A stretch of 64,000 bases of DNA from Candidatus Bathyarchaeota archaeon (GCA_903901015.1 CAIUPH010000114.1:30397-94396); one strand, 5' to 3'; shown: positions 41,289-50,782, counted from the first letter of the stretch. The notes: generated by a model from the sequence alone, not told the origin. Translations and numbers: made by a program.

Positions 41289-43922
41289 ATGCAAATGATA
41301 AAAAATAAAACTATGGCTATAATTATTGCTTTAATTCTCGTAACATCTACAGCTATAACACTCGTCGATTTACCTAAAGCTGACGCACACACACCTGCAT
41401 GGCAATTTACAACTTACGCCTACATCTATGCCTCACCTAATCCAGTTGGTGTAGGTCAACAAGTTTTAATTTTCATGTGGTTAGACAATACAATTCAGGG
41501 AAATCCCGATAACACAGCTATTAGATTCCACAACTACCAACTTACAATAACTGCCCCTAATGGGGTAAACGAAACTAAAACATTCGATACCGTTACTGAC
41601 CCAACATCATCTCAATATTACACCTATACTCCTGGTCAAGTTGGCACTTACCAACTAACCTTCGTGTTCCCTGGACAAACCTATACTTATAATCAAGCTA
41701 ATACAGTTGGACTTACAACGGGAGACGCAGCTTACGAAAATGACACTTATACACGTAGCACTGCATCAATGAACTTAACTGTTCAACAAAGTCCAGCATC
41801 AAAAGTAGCTGAACCACCATTTCCAACTGAGTATTGGACTCGGCCAATAGAAGGAGATAATCAAGCTTGGAGCTCAATTGCATCCAACTGGTTAGGCGGA
41901 GCAGCTGTGTCTGATATCTGGCAAAAGAATGGCGATTCACCAACAAGCGCACACGTTATGTGGACCAAACCTCTTGAATACGGTGGCTTAACTGGAGACG
42001 TAGTTTCCCAGATAAACCAAATCAGCACTGATCCCAATGCACCATATACTCAAGGATACTCAAATGATTCGATAGCAACCTACTATCAAGGATTCTCATA
42101 CAATACACGCTTTGGCAGCCCATTGATTGTCAACGGCTTGCTCTACTATCAAGCACCCCTGGGTGAATCTGGGACTGGCGGAGGAGAATTCGCGGTAGAC
42201 CTGCGCACAGGCCAACAAGTATGGTCCAGCACAACATTCATACCTAGCAAAGCACAGCTCTACGACCTGCAAACCCCCAATCAACACGGAGTCGTGGGCG
42301 CCATTCTATGGATGGTCTCAGGTACCACCTGGATTGGCTACAACGCATTCAACCAACAACCAGTCTTTAACCTCACTAACGTTCCAACAGGGACCGAAGT
42401 ATACACCAATGACGGCGCAATATGCAGATACCAATTCAGCTATAGCACAACAACCAAAAGCGGTTGGCTTGCACTATGGAATGACAGCAAAGCAATCTCA
42501 GATGCATATCCATTATACGCAGGACCTGGATGGCCAAACACCGGCTCTGCAGTGGTAATCAACGCTAACGCTTCCTATTCATGGAACGTAACGATAAGAG
42601 CTGACTTAACGGGAAGCGCAAACCCAAGCATGGTGGGCATTATCCCAGGTGACGTTATACTCGGAAGTAGCAGCAGCGTTGGGCTAAGTTCGCTACCAAA
42701 CCCTAATGCTAACCCTTGGACTATGTGGGCCCTCAGCGACAACCCAGCGACAAGAGGCAACTTGACTTGGATTAAGCAGTACGCAGCACCCGCAAACAAC
42801 ATAACCCAAATGTTAGCTTGGCAACCAATAGATCAAGTAAACCGAGAATGGACAATGACAGACTTTGAAACAGGACAGCGACTCGCATACAGTCTTGCCG
42901 ACGGTAGCTTGGTTTGGGGTCCACTCGGCGCTCAAACAGGATTCCAATACTACAGCTCACGTGAAGGCTTGCCAGCTTACGGCAACCTCTACGTAACAGG
43001 CTACGGAGGAATAATCTACTGCTACTCAATGAAGAACGGAACTTTACTATGGAGTTATGGCAACGGAGGAGTAGGCAATAGCACAAACAGTGGTGATGAG
43101 ACTCCTTGGGGAAACTACCCAACTCATGCAGCTGCCTTTGCTAACGGTATAATCTACGTGATGTCTGGTGAACATTCACCCAACACTCCATTATACAAAG
43201 GATACCAAGTACGCGCTGTTGACGCCTTCACAGGAAAAGAACTGTGGACACTACCAGATTGGTCTGCTTCAGGACTAGGAACATCAGTTGCACCAGTTGC
43301 TATCGCTGACGGCTACATGGCATTCGCTAACGCATACGACGGCCAGGTTTACGTTGTCGGCAAAGGACCCAGCGCATTAACTGTTTCTGCACCTGACTTA
43401 GGCGCTCCATTCGGAACACCTGTAGTAATACGCGGCACAGTTACCGATATTTCTGCAGGCACACAGCAGAGCGCTCAGGCGACACGTTTCCCGAACGGTG
43501 TTCCAGCAGTTTCTGACGCAAGTCAAAGCGCATGGATGGCATACGTGTACCAACAAAAACCAAAGCCAACCAATGTCACCGGCGTTACAGTCACCCTCGA
43601 CGTAGTTGACGCAAACAACAACTACAGACCAATTGGCTCAACCACAACCGATACAAGCGGCATGTTCAACTATGCTTGGACACCAGACATTACAGGTCCA
43701 TATACAGTGGTTGCAACATTCGCCGGAACAAACTCTTACTGGCAATCTACCGCTGAAACATCATTTGTTGTCAACGCTCAACCTCAAGCAACAGTCCCCC
43801 CAACACCCACGCCTGTATCTGTAGCTGACACGTACATACTGCCCGGTATAGTGGGCATAATAGTCGCCATAATCGTCGTCGGAGTCATACTAGCATTACT
43901 GCTGGTAAGAAAGCGCCCATAA
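41289..43922 (+). CDS. Large PQQ-propeller surface protein, C-terminal anchor
   Basis: Secreted cell-envelope protein of 877 residues. Order: signal peptide (about 1-32, ending KADAHTPAW), an Ig-like domain (about 45-160), a beta-propeller of PQQ/quinoprotein type (about 170-700) with blades such as GEFAVDLRTGQQVWSS, YSLADGSLVWGPLG, YCYSMKNGTLLWSYG and RAVDAFTGKELWTLPDW, a second Ig-like domain (about 740-840), a Pro/Thr linker and a transmembrane helix ending RKRP. A role as a main surface protein is plausible given its size and strong AGGAG site, but unproven. Sequons are frequent. Confidence 0.8.
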   Translation: MQMIKNKTMAIIIALILVTSTAITLVDLPKADAHTPAWQFTTYAYIYASPNPVGVGQQVLIFMWLDNTIQGNPDNTAIRFHNYQLTITAPNGVNETKTFDTVTDPTSSQYYTYTPGQVGTYQLTFVFPGQTYTYNQANTVGLTTGDAAYENDTYTRSTASMNLTVQQSPASKVAEPPFPTEYWTRPIEGDNQAWSSIASNWLGGAAVSDIWQKNGDSPTSAHVMWTKPLEYGGLTGDVVSQINQISTDPNAPYTQGYSNDSIATYYQGFSYNTRFGSPLIVNGLLYYQAPLGESGTGGGEFAVDLRTGQQVWSSTTFIPSKAQLYDLQTPNQHGVVGAILWMVSGTTWIGYNAFNQQPVFNLTNVPTGTEVYTNDGAICRYQFSYSTTTKSGWLALWNDSKAISDAYPLYAGPGWPNTGSAVVINANASYSWNVTIRADLTGSANPSMVGIIPGDVILGSSSSVGLSSLPNPNANPWTMWALSDNPATRGNLTWIKQYAAPANNITQMLAWQPIDQVNREWTMTDFETGQRLAYSLADGSLVWGPLGAQTGFQYYSSREGLPAYGNLYVTGYGGIIYCYSMKNGTLLWSYGNGGVGNSTNSGDETPWGNYPTHAAAFANGIIYVMSGEHSPNTPLYKGYQVRAVDAFTGKELWTLPDWSASGLGTSVAPVAIADGYMAFANAYDGQVYVVGKGPSALTVSAPDLGAPFGTPVVIRGTVTDISAGTQQSAQATRFPNGVPAVSDASQSAWMAYVYQQKPKPTNVTGVTVTLDVVDANNNYRPIGSTTTDTSGMFNYAWTPDITGPYTVVATFAGTNSYWQSTAETSFVVNAQPQATVPPTPTPVSVADTYILPGIVGIIVAIIVVGVILALLLVRKRP

Positions 43923-44067
43923 AAAAACGCCAACTCAAAAATAACTTCCCTTTTTATTTTTTTAAAAACGCCCTCCCATGATAGATTATTTATGAAGCCG
44001 ATAAATTCTTAATAAATCCCTTCACAGAGAACCTATTAACTAACAACAAGTAAAGAGAGGAAGAATT

Positions 44068-44607
44068 ATGAAGGCTCTTGTAATCTATGGCACCAGATGG
44101 GGCGGCACTGTCGACGTAGCCAAAAAAATCGGGGACACCCTGAAAACCGAAGGCTGCACAGTCGACGTTATCGACGCAAAACAGAGCCCACAAACAATCG
44201 ATTCCTACGACCTCGTCATAGTGGGCAGCGGAATGAGAGCCGACAAATGGACCAACGAAACAATCGAGTTTCTCAAAGAAAATGTGGTTGCCCTCAGGTC
44301 CAAGAAGACCGCCCTGTTTGTTAGCTGCCAGATGGCTGACAGAAGCGAGCAGGAAGTTAAAGATAAAGCAAAGAAGCTTTACCTTGAAAAGATGGCTGAG
44401 CAGTACGGGTTGAAGCCTGTCGCTTTTGGGTTCTTCGGCGGATATTTGGATTTTAACAAGAGCCACGGTTTAATCGTGGATGTTATGGTCAGGGTTAACA
44501 GGCGGAGTCTGCGCAAGAATGGTTTAGACACGACCAAATTGCTCGACACTCGAAATTGGGCTGCCATAGAAGTTTGGGCACGTGAAATCGTGAAAGCAGC
44601 AGTTTGA
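44068..44607 (+). CDS. Flavodoxin-domain protein
   Basis: FMN-binding electron carrier or oxidoreductase, similar in layout to HemG/FldA-type flavodoxins. The FMN phosphate loop is IYGTRWGGTVDVAKKIG, followed by SYDLVIVGSGMRADKWTN and KTALFVSCQMAD. 179 residues, single domain, soluble. It stands alone with its own GAGAGGAAG site. Redox partner unknown. Confidence 0.82.
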   Translation: MKALVIYGTRWGGTVDVAKKIGDTLKTEGCTVDVIDAKQSPQTIDSYDLVIVGSGMRADKWTNETIEFLKENVVALRSKKTALFVSCQMADRSEQEVKDKAKKLYLEKMAEQYGLKPVAFGFFGGYLDFNKSHGLIVDVMVRVNRRSLRKNGLDTTKLLDTRNWAAIEVWAREIVKAAV

Positions 44608-44719
44608 CCTCTACGTTTAAACTTCGGTTTTATAACCCATTTAAACTTTAATTAAGTGAAAACGGTTATTAACAGGAAACATGTAGGCATAGACTTAAAG
44701 CGGCAAGAGGAAAAGCATT

Positions 44720-45244
44720 ATGTCTGTAGTTACTTCGTTGCCTCTGGCAACATTAATCATCATGGCTATTGCAGCTGGAATTGCTTTCTTAAACTCTGGA
44801 ATAAACAGAGTTTTAATCAACTACTTCGTCGGCTGGGAACAATACCGCGTAATGCAGAAAGAAATGGCGGAATACCGCTCCGAAACCATGGCTGCTGTAC
44901 GTGCTAACGATAAAAAACAGGTTGAGAAACTCAAAAAGAAAGATTCACAGATAAAGAACATGCAAGCAAAAATGATGAAGCCCCAGATGGTTCAATTCGG
45001 TATATCCTTCGTGTACCTCATTGTCTGGTTTTTAGTGTTAACCCCAGTGTTTGGAAGCACCCAGATGGCTTTCATACCTGGCATCGGAAACATCGCCAAT
45101 GCACACCACATCGTCGCAGGCGTATCTGTGGTATCAGCTAATGCAATTCCAGTGTTCTACTGGTACCCAATATGCTCACTATTCTTCGGGCTCCTATCAT
45201 CACGAATTATAGGAATAATGCCCATCGAACAAGGCGCAATATAA
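44720..45244 (+). CDS. DUF106/EMC3-like membrane insertase
   Basis: Archaeal member of the Oxa1 superfamily (relative of EMC3, TMCO1 and Get1) expected to insert membrane proteins beside Sec. Three transmembrane helices (about 8-28, 93-113, 143-168) with a long cytosolic charged coiled coil between the first two (ANDKKQVEKLKKKDSQIKNM, then MKPQMVQFGISF). 174 residues. In many archaea it lies between adk and cmk after secY; cmk follows here after 23 bases. Confidence 0.85.
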   Translation: MSVVTSLPLATLIIMAIAAGIAFLNSGINRVLINYFVGWEQYRVMQKEMAEYRSETMAAVRANDKKQVEKLKKKDSQIKNMQAKMMKPQMVQFGISFVYLIVWFLVLTPVFGSTQMAFIPGIGNIANAHHIVAGVSVVSANAIPVFYWYPICSLFFGLLSSRIIGIMPIEQGAI

Positions 45245-45267
45245 TGTAGAAAACCCGGTGACGCCAA

Positions 45268-45879
45268 ATGGCCAAACAAGAAAAAACCTGCACTACCCCC
45301 AAAAAAACCGTTATCTGCATATCAGGTTTGGCGGGAACAGGAAAAAGTACTCTTTCAAAGAAACTAGCGAAAAAATATCGCCTGCGATACTATTCTGGCG
45401 GCGACGTGCTGAAAGAGTTGGCAAAGCAGGAAGGATACGACGTTTCTGTTCAAGGTTGGTGGGAGAGTCCTCAGGGACTTAAATTCCTCAACGAACGGGT
45501 AAATGACCCTAAATTTGACAAGGAAGTCGACGATAAACTCTTAGAATATGCGCAACAGGGCAATGTTCTTTTGGACAGTTGGACTATGCCTTGGCTTTTG
45601 GAGGCTGGCTTCAAAATCTGGTTGGAAGCGTCGTTTGAGAGGCGAGCGGCAAGAGTAGCTGTAAGAGATGGTATGACTGCAGCGCAGGCAGTCGAGGTAC
45701 TCAAGGAAAAAGAGGCACGTACCAAAGCCATTTACAAGGCGCTGTATGGTTTTGTTTTAGGCGAAGATTTTAAGCCGTTTGACTTTGTTTTGGACACCGA
45801 TAACTTGAGCGCTGAAGAAGTTTTTGTGGTCCTTTGCAGAGTAATCGATACTGTGGTCATTTCTGTTCCCGGCGTTTAG
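45268..45879 (+). CDS. cmk: Cytidylate kinase, archaeal type
   Basis: Phosphorylates CMP/dCMP. Walker A GLAGTGKSTLSKKLAKK, then YSGGDVLKELAKQEG, LLDSWTMPWLLEAGFKIWLE and the lid region RRAARVAVRDG are typical of the archaeal Cmk2 family. 203 residues, slightly longer than usual at both ends. It completes the secY-linked group with the DUF106 protein. Confidence 0.88.
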   Translation: MAKQEKTCTTPKKTVICISGLAGTGKSTLSKKLAKKYRLRYYSGGDVLKELAKQEGYDVSVQGWWESPQGLKFLNERVNDPKFDKEVDDKLLEYAQQGNVLLDSWTMPWLLEAGFKIWLEASFERRAARVAVRDGMTAAQAVEVLKEKEARTKAIYKALYGFVLGEDFKPFDFVLDTDNLSAEEVFVVLCRVIDTVVISVPGV

Positions 45880-45944
45880 CTTGGGGAAATAGAACTTTTT
45901 ATTAATAATTAGATCCAGAGGGAGCTTAAAACATAGCGTTGGCT

Positions 45945-46982
45945 TTACTTGAACAGTAACTTTGCGTTTCTCCATTGGTCCTTAGCCAAAGCTAAGTGGC
46001 CGCTCGGGCTTCCATAGATCGAGTAGAACACGTAGCATAGGTAGTTGCATTTGGTACATTCATTGTATGTTCGGCGTAAATCCTTGAATTCTTGACTTTT
46101 CCATTTCTTGGGTAAATCGAAGATTGAAGCTGCAAAATTGTGGCTGTGACATCCCGCAACCCTGCCTATATGGTCAATTACTAAGAAGTTGTTTAGTGCT
46201 TGACATTTCCAGGTTCTTTTCTTTTCTTCTTCATAGAGGCCCCGCAACGCTAAAAGAAGTTTATCGGTCATGAGGATTTTCTTATTTTTCTTCTTTATCT
46301 CCATAAGCTGGTTGCACAAGTTAACCATTGCTTTCTTGTCCGTTATCACAAACTCCTCGTTTGCTTTTCCAATCCTGAACAACTGGTTAATGTCGACAGA
46401 AGTGTCAAACGAGTAGAGGCAGTACCAGACAGGAATTCCTTTTCCAGTGAAATAGTTCGTTATATCCACGATTTCGTAGATGTTCTTTTGCGAAATAGTC
46501 GGGGTAACGCTGACTTCGATTCCTTCCCTGTGGAGGGTTTCTACGGCTTGAATAGCACTCTTCCAGGCGCCCGGCACGGATTTGATGTAATCGTTCTTTG
46601 CTTCATCTAAACTGTCGATTGAAATAGCTACAAAATCCGCTTTCCGCAGAACATCGATTTTCTGCAGCGCCAAACTTCCGTTGTCATAGACCGTCGTGAC
46701 GAAACGTTTTGAGGCGTAATCAACTATTTCTCCGATGTCCTCTCTAAGCAATGGGTCTCCGCCTGAAATCACAAGTTCCACGATGCCGAGGTCTTTTAAA
46801 ATGTCTAAACCTTTCTTTATTTCGTCAACTGAAAGTTCTCTTTGGTCTTGTTCTTTCCAGACGTTGCAGCTGAGGCATTGGTAGTTGCATTTTCTTGTCA
46901 CAAGCCACTGGGCGTGGTGTGGTTTGCCTGATGCTAGTGAACGTGCTGCTATGGATGCTGCTTTCTTGAAACCTGTGGTCAA
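45945..46982 (-). CDS. Radical SAM protein with C-terminal cysteine cluster
   Basis: The 4Fe-4S/SAM site is VTRKCNYQCLSCNVWK (CxxxCxxC), followed by the GGDPLLRED segment that contacts SAM and FVAISIDSLDEAKNDY. A C-terminal cysteine group (CQALNN, GCHSHN, CTKCNYLCYVF) resembles a SPASM/Twitch auxiliary cluster. 345 residues. Relatives modify peptides or act in cofactor and lipid pathways; no substrate peptide or maturation partner is seen next to it, so the reaction is unknown. Confidence 0.8.
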   Translation of the reverse strand: MTTGFKKAASIAARSLASGKPHHAQWLVTRKCNYQCLSCNVWKEQDQRELSVDEIKKGLDILKDLGIVELVISGGDPLLREDIGEIVDYASKRFVTTVYDNGSLALQKIDVLRKADFVAISIDSLDEAKNDYIKSVPGAWKSAIQAVETLHREGIEVSVTPTISQKNIYEIVDITNYFTGKGIPVWYCLYSFDTSVDINQLFRIGKANEEFVITDKKAMVNLCNQLMEIKKKNKKILMTDKLLLALRGLYEEEKKRTWKCQALNNFLVIDHIGRVAGCHSHNFAASIFDLPKKWKSQEFKDLRRTYNECTKCNYLCYVFYSIYGSPSGHLALAKDQWRNAKLLFK

Positions 46983-47180
46983 ATAATTGTCACTAGCCGA
47001 TTAATTGTTATTACTTATCTCATGGTGGAACTATAAAAACCATTATTACATGTTGACTTTTTCCAGTGTCAGGTGGTTTTGTGGTCTTTTTTTGTGATTT
47101 ATTCTTTGTTAGTGTTTTTCTTAAATGGAACTATGGTGTATTTATCTACTTGTATGCACATATACAATTTTGGTGTCTGC

Positions 47181-47390
47181 TTGAGCGAAACAACAACCAT
47201 AAGAGTCACAAAGAAAACAGCACAAGCACTTGAACACCTCAGAGAAAACCTAAATGCGGCAAGCCTCGACGAAGCAATCCAATCACTAATCAAGAAACAA
47301 CGCAAATCATTTTTAGAACAAACATTCGGCATCGACCGCGGAAAAATAAAGCCTTTTTCAGAGGAAGATCGTGGTGAAGATCGTAGTTGA
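47181..47390 (+). CDS. VapB-type antitoxin
   Basis: Short regulator preceding a PIN toxin. The conserved part TTTIRVTKKTAQALEHLREN is ribbon-helix-helix-like, with the C-terminal QTFGIDRGKIKPFSEEDRGE as toxin-binding tail. The frame is open to 47073, but the upstream part is hydrophobic and unrelated. A TATA-like CATATACA near 47158-47165 lies about 20-25 bases before TTG 47181, suggesting a leaderless start there; ATG 47154 is an alternative. It overlaps the toxin gene by 20 bases. Confidence 0.7.
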   Translation: MSETTTIRVTKKTAQALEHLRENLNAASLDEAIQSLIKKQRKSFLEQTFGIDRGKIKPFSEEDRGEDRS

Positions 47391-47778
47391 CTCCTATGCC
47401 TGGATAGAACTCTTCCTTGGAAGCGCAAAAGGATGCAAAGTGAAAGAAATACTGGAAAACGCCGATGAAATTTGCACTCCAGACATTGTTTTAGCGGAAA
47501 TTGCCCGCAAATATATCCGAGAAGGCGTAGACGAAAGAATGGTCAATAAACGGTTAGAGCAAATGATGGGTGCTTCAAACATTACTTGTTTAGATGCTAA
47601 GCTCGCTTTGCAATCAGCTAAATGCTTCCTTGAGTTAGCTGAGAATGCAAAGAAAACAAAGCTGAATACGCCCAGCCTCTTCGACGCCATTGTATTAGCT
47701 ACAGGCAAGCGGCTTGAAGCATTTGTTTTAACTGGCGATGAGCACTTCAAGTTTCTGCCCGAAACAATCTGGATTTAG
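47371..47778 (+). CDS. vapC: PIN-domain toxin (VapC)
   Basis: Probable RNase toxin. Acidic residues of the PIN site: Asp in VVDSYAWIELF, Glu in VLAEIARKYI, Asp in SLFDAIVLATG and Asp in VLTGDEHF. 135 residues, GTG start overlapping the antitoxin. This is the second VapBC pair in the window and is unrelated in detail to the pair at 20.3-20.9 kb. Confidence 0.85.
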   Translation: MVKIVVDSYAWIELFLGSAKGCKVKEILENADEICTPDIVLAEIARKYIREGVDERMVNKRLEQMMGASNITCLDAKLALQSAKCFLELAENAKKTKLNTPSLFDAIVLATGKRLEAFVLTGDEHFKFLPETIWI

Positions 47779-47806
47779 ATTATTTTACCTCAATTAAGCT
47801 GAGAGT

Positions 47807-48814
47807 CTAACGCGACAGTGCAATCCATAAGTGATCTGAGACTGGTCTTGGCAGCATCTCCCCCGAGTCATCCTTGTGTACAAGTAGGCGTTTTTCTGGG
47901 TTCGGGTTAAATTCACCGATGACATCCGCGTAAATGTGTTCTTTGCATAGGGCATCGATTATTTTGTCTGTCGCTTCAGGCTGGGCGGCTATGAGCAATG
48001 CGCCTGAACTGATGAGTTGCAACGGGTCGATTTCGTAGAACCTGCATATCTTCGCTGTCTCTGGCTCCACAGTAATTTTCTCCTCAAAAATCCGTGCGCC
48101 CAAGCCTGCGGCGTCCGCCATTTCGTGGATGCCGTTTAGGATGCCGCCTTCAGTTGGGTCATGCATGGCGTGGACTCCGCCGCATCTGTAGGCGGTTAAG
48201 GCGTCTTTTACGACGCTGATTTGTTTATAGAAGCCTTTGGCGGTCTCCAGAAGGGTTGAATTAAAGATTTTTGCGAGTTGCGCTTCGCGGTCTGAAGCTA
48301 AAATTGCGGTACCTTCAATTCCCGCGCTCTTGGTTAAGATGAGTTTGTCGCCTGCTTTGGCGCCTGCGGAGGTAACGTATTTGCCTTTTTCAGTCAAGCC
48401 CATGATGCAGCCCACCACAATCGGGTTTGCCAAGCCAGGGGTGACTTCGCAGTGTCCGCCCACGATGGCTATCCCGAGGGTTTTTGCGGCATTGTGCATT
48501 TGGGTGCTTATGGTTTCGATGATTTTGCTGTCCGCGCCCTCTGGAAGCATTATGCATGAGAAGAAGAACGCTGGTTCCACGCCGAAGGTGGCGACGTCGT
48601 TGGCATTGATGTTTATGGCTTCCCAGCCGATGCGCTCCACTGCGCCTGTGATGGGGTCCATGGAGACGATTGCGTTTTTGTTTCCGAAATCCAGCACCGC
48701 CCCATCTACACCTGCGGATGGTCCTATGGTGACTTCGCTGCGGGCGGCGCCTAAGTTTTTGAAGACGATGTCTTTGAGGATGTCTATGGGGATTTTTCCA
48801 GGCGGAAGCTTCAT
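47807..48814 (-). CDS. AIR-synthase-fold protein (HypE/ThiL superfamily)
   Basis: ATP-using enzyme of the PurM/HypE/ThiL/SelD superfamily with unknown substrate. Visible: DGAVLDFGNKNAIVSMDPIT in the N-terminal domain, VGGHCEVTPGLANPIVVGC and the GGVHAMHDPTEGGILNGIHE motif that parallels HypE's DPTRGG. It lacks the C-terminal PRIC of HypE and the first GDDAA motif of ThiL. ATG 48814 follows AGAGGAA and is preferred over the in-frame start at 48871. It follows the ECF S-component gene by 13 bases, so the two form an operon. Confidence 0.8.
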   Translation of the reverse strand: MKLPPGKIPIDILKDIVFKNLGAARSEVTIGPSAGVDGAVLDFGNKNAIVSMDPITGAVERIGWEAININANDVATFGVEPAFFFSCIMLPEGADSKIIETISTQMHNAAKTLGIAIVGGHCEVTPGLANPIVVGCIMGLTEKGKYVTSAGAKAGDKLILTKSAGIEGTAILASDREAQLAKIFNSTLLETAKGFYKQISVVKDALTAYRCGGVHAMHDPTEGGILNGIHEMADAAGLGARIFEEKITVEPETAKICRFYEIDPLQLISSGALLIAAQPEATDKIIDALCKEHIYADVIGEFNPNPEKRLLVHKDDSGEMLPRPVSDHLWIALSR

Positions 48815-48827
48815 GTGTATTCCTCTG

Positions 48828-49400
48828 TTAAAGGTAGCTTTTAAGCTGTGGGAAAACGCGTAGAACCGCATGCATGACAGGTATGGCGATTACTAAGCCG
48901 ACGAGCATCTGTACAATGTTGAAGGGCACTTCAAGCAGCGCCAAAGCAGTGGGATAGCCCAATGCGAGTGTTTCGTAGAGGAAGTATCCTGCGACCATTT
49001 CGAAGCCGCCGACCACGATGGCTATGGACGCGCAGAGGCTGAGGCTTTTGATTTTTCGGTTGAGTTTTTTGGTTAAGAAACCGACGAAGAACCCTTCTAT
49101 CGCTTTTATGGCGAATGTGCCAGGTGCATATTGAGCTGCTACGAGTGCGTCGGATATGGATGCGCCTGCACCCGCAACCAACCCTACCCAGGGACCGAAG
49201 AGTAACGCGGCAACGTAGATGAGTGTCTCACCCAAGTTGAAGTATCCGCTGGTGGCGGGAATTGGAACTACAAAGAGCAACGTGGCCACTGCGACTAAAG
49301 CGGCGAATATGGCTGCAACAGCTATTTTGAAGGCCACCGAAACGTAGGATTTGGCAGTCGCTTGGGTTTCTTGCTCTTTGTCTTGAGTCATGGGTTTCAC
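48828..49400 (-). CDS. ECF transporter substrate-binding S component
   Basis: Integral membrane protein that binds a vitamin or precursor for an energy-coupling-factor importer. About six helices; the family segment IPATSGYFNLGETLIYVAAL with GPWVGLVAGAGASISDALVA is characteristic of the group that includes HmpT/ThiT/FolT-like proteins. The N-terminal 25 residues are cytosolic and charged. The energising EcfA/EcfT subunits are not in this window. Linkage with an AIR-synthase-fold gene hints at thiamine or another cofactor, which is only inference. Confidence 0.78.
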   Translation of the reverse strand: MKPMTQDKEQETQATAKSYVSVAFKIAVAAIFAALVAVATLLFVVPIPATSGYFNLGETLIYVAALLFGPWVGLVAGAGASISDALVAAQYAPGTFAIKAIEGFFVGFLTKKLNRKIKSLSLCASIAIVVGGFEMVAGYFLYETLALGYPTALALLEVPFNIVQMLVGLVIAIPVMHAVLRVFPQLKSYL

Positions 49401-49510
49401 AGCGTTATAATTGGAACTTTATTTGTTGCGCATTATAAAAGGGTCGTTGCTTGCCCTATGTCACTTTGGAATATTTCGATTTGTACCTCATACACTTACC
49501 AAATGTTTGG

Positions 49511-50023
49511 ATGGCTCAATGTCCAAGTGCGGCTAAGACGCAGCAAGCTGCGGAAGAGGAAAATCTAAATGTGACTTCTCCAAAGAATAATACAGAACCA
49601 AGAAGAGTTGCAAATGAAATGAGCACAGTTAGAGACGACCCGATTAAATGGCATAAAGATGCTAATGCGTTGATGGAAAATGGCAAGTTTGTTGCTGCAC
49701 GTGACCTCTTTATCAAAGTAGCAGACCTCTACTTTAAGGGACAGAACTATTTTGGCGCTTCAGAAATGAATTATAAAGCAGCCGAATGCAGCTTCAAACT
49801 GGACGATTACGAGAAAGCTGCGGAGCTTTTCACAAAATCCGCCGACATTGCCTTAAGCAAGGGATTTGACAGGTATGGCGTCAGTGGACTTGAGCAGGCA
49901 CGCGAAAGCCAAAAGGCACTTGGCAAAAACAAAGAAGTTGAGGAACTGGAGAAGAAAATCAAGGCACTCAACGATAAACAGAAAGAACCCGAGGGCGAAT
50001 CTTCGTTCTCAGTGTTCTCCTAA
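49511..50023 (+). CDS. TPR-like helical repeat protein
   Basis: Soluble protein with tandem helix pairs: KWHKDANALMENGKFVAARD, LYFKGQNYFGASEMNYKAAE and KLDDYEKAAELFTKSADIAL, the pattern of tetratricopeptide or SNAP-type repeats used in protein-protein contacts. N-terminal 40 residues are unstructured and polar; the C-terminus is a charged helix (GKNKEVEELEKKIKALNDKQ). ATG 49511 begins MAQCPSAAKTQQ; the frame is open to 49451. Partners are unknown. Confidence 0.65.
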   Translation: MAQCPSAAKTQQAAEEENLNVTSPKNNTEPRRVANEMSTVRDDPIKWHKDANALMENGKFVAARDLFIKVADLYFKGQNYFGASEMNYKAAECSFKLDDYEKAAELFTKSADIALSKGFDRYGVSGLEQARESQKALGKNKEVEELEKKIKALNDKQKEPEGESSFSVFS

Positions 50024-50124
50024 ACCTTTCTTTTCTTATTATTTTTTAAAATCAAAATCTATATAGTGCAAGGTTTTGTTGCTCTTGATCCTTCCCTTAT
50101 TAGGGCTAAACTTTGTTTTTCTCT

Positions 50125-50259
50125 TTATGTGGGCGGGGCAGTTTTAAGGGTGACACAAGACTGCAAGAGAAACAAGCCCTGCGGGTTGTTGCAATGGTTT
50201 TCTTTGCCTGTTTCAATGTGAGATAATCCTTTTTCTTCACATGCACTACATGGCTCCAT
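50125..50259 (-). CDS. Possible small Cys/His protein (44 residues)
   Basis: ATG 50259 is preceded by GAGGCGG. The product MEPCSACEEKGLSHIETGKE continues with NHCNN and LLQSCVT, giving four Cys and two His that could bind zinc. An overlapping frame (50106-50294) on the same strand is equally open, so the call rests on the ribosome-binding site and cysteine spacing. No family recognised. Confidence 0.35.
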   Translation of the reverse strand: MEPCSACEEKGLSHIETGKENHCNNPQGLFLLQSCVTLKTAPPT

Positions 50260-50416
50260 GTTGAAACCGCCTCGGTGTGGTTGTGAATGTGCATATCGAT
50301 TGTTTTTTTTCTTCACAAGAATTGCATTTCAGGTCCCAATATGTATGCCAAACCTCAATTAATTAAATAAGCCACAAACACGGTATTTCTAGCAGATTCA
50401 ATTTTCGGTAACGAAC

Positions 50417-50782
50417 ATGTCCACTTTATTTCAATCCCTCAGCGAACTACTCGAAAAAGTTGAGGCAACCAAAAAATGGCTCGAAATCATAGATTTGACC
50501 AAGCGCCTCAAAGAATCCGCTGTCGAACAGGACGGGCACCGCGTAGTTGTAACTCCAAAAATCGTGGTTGAAGTCGCCTACAACGAAATCCAACAGAGCC
50601 CAAGATACCCAAGCCAGATGGCGCTGCGGTTCGCAAGAATCACCCGTATAAGAGACGACAAATCGCCCGAGGAAGCCCGCACGATTGGTCAGGTTAGGGA
50701 AATATATGATAGGCAGTTCCGCAATAAGGAAAATACAGTGGCGAGTAACGGGTGGCGGTTAAGGTGGATAAGGCAAAGATGA
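50417..50782 (+). CDS. Stand-alone C-terminal (OB) domain of ATP-dependent DNA ligase
   Basis: Residues 42-108 match the C-terminal OB region of archaeal DNA ligases: GHRVVVTPKIVVEVAYNEIQ, then SPRYPSQMALRFARITRIRD and DDKSPEEARTIGQVREIYDR. The nucleotidyltransferase domain with its KxDG lysine and the N-terminal DNA-binding domain are absent; instead the protein starts with a short helix pair (LFQSLSELLEKVEATKKWLE). It could be a relic or a dedicated accessory domain. The stop overlaps an ATG of the next gene as ATGA, arguing that it is translated. Confidence 0.7.
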   Translation: MSTLFQSLSELLEKVEATKKWLEIIDLTKRLKESAVEQDGHRVVVTPKIVVEVAYNEIQQSPRYPSQMALRFARITRIRDDKSPEEARTIGQVREIYDRQFRNKENTVASNGWRLRWIRQR

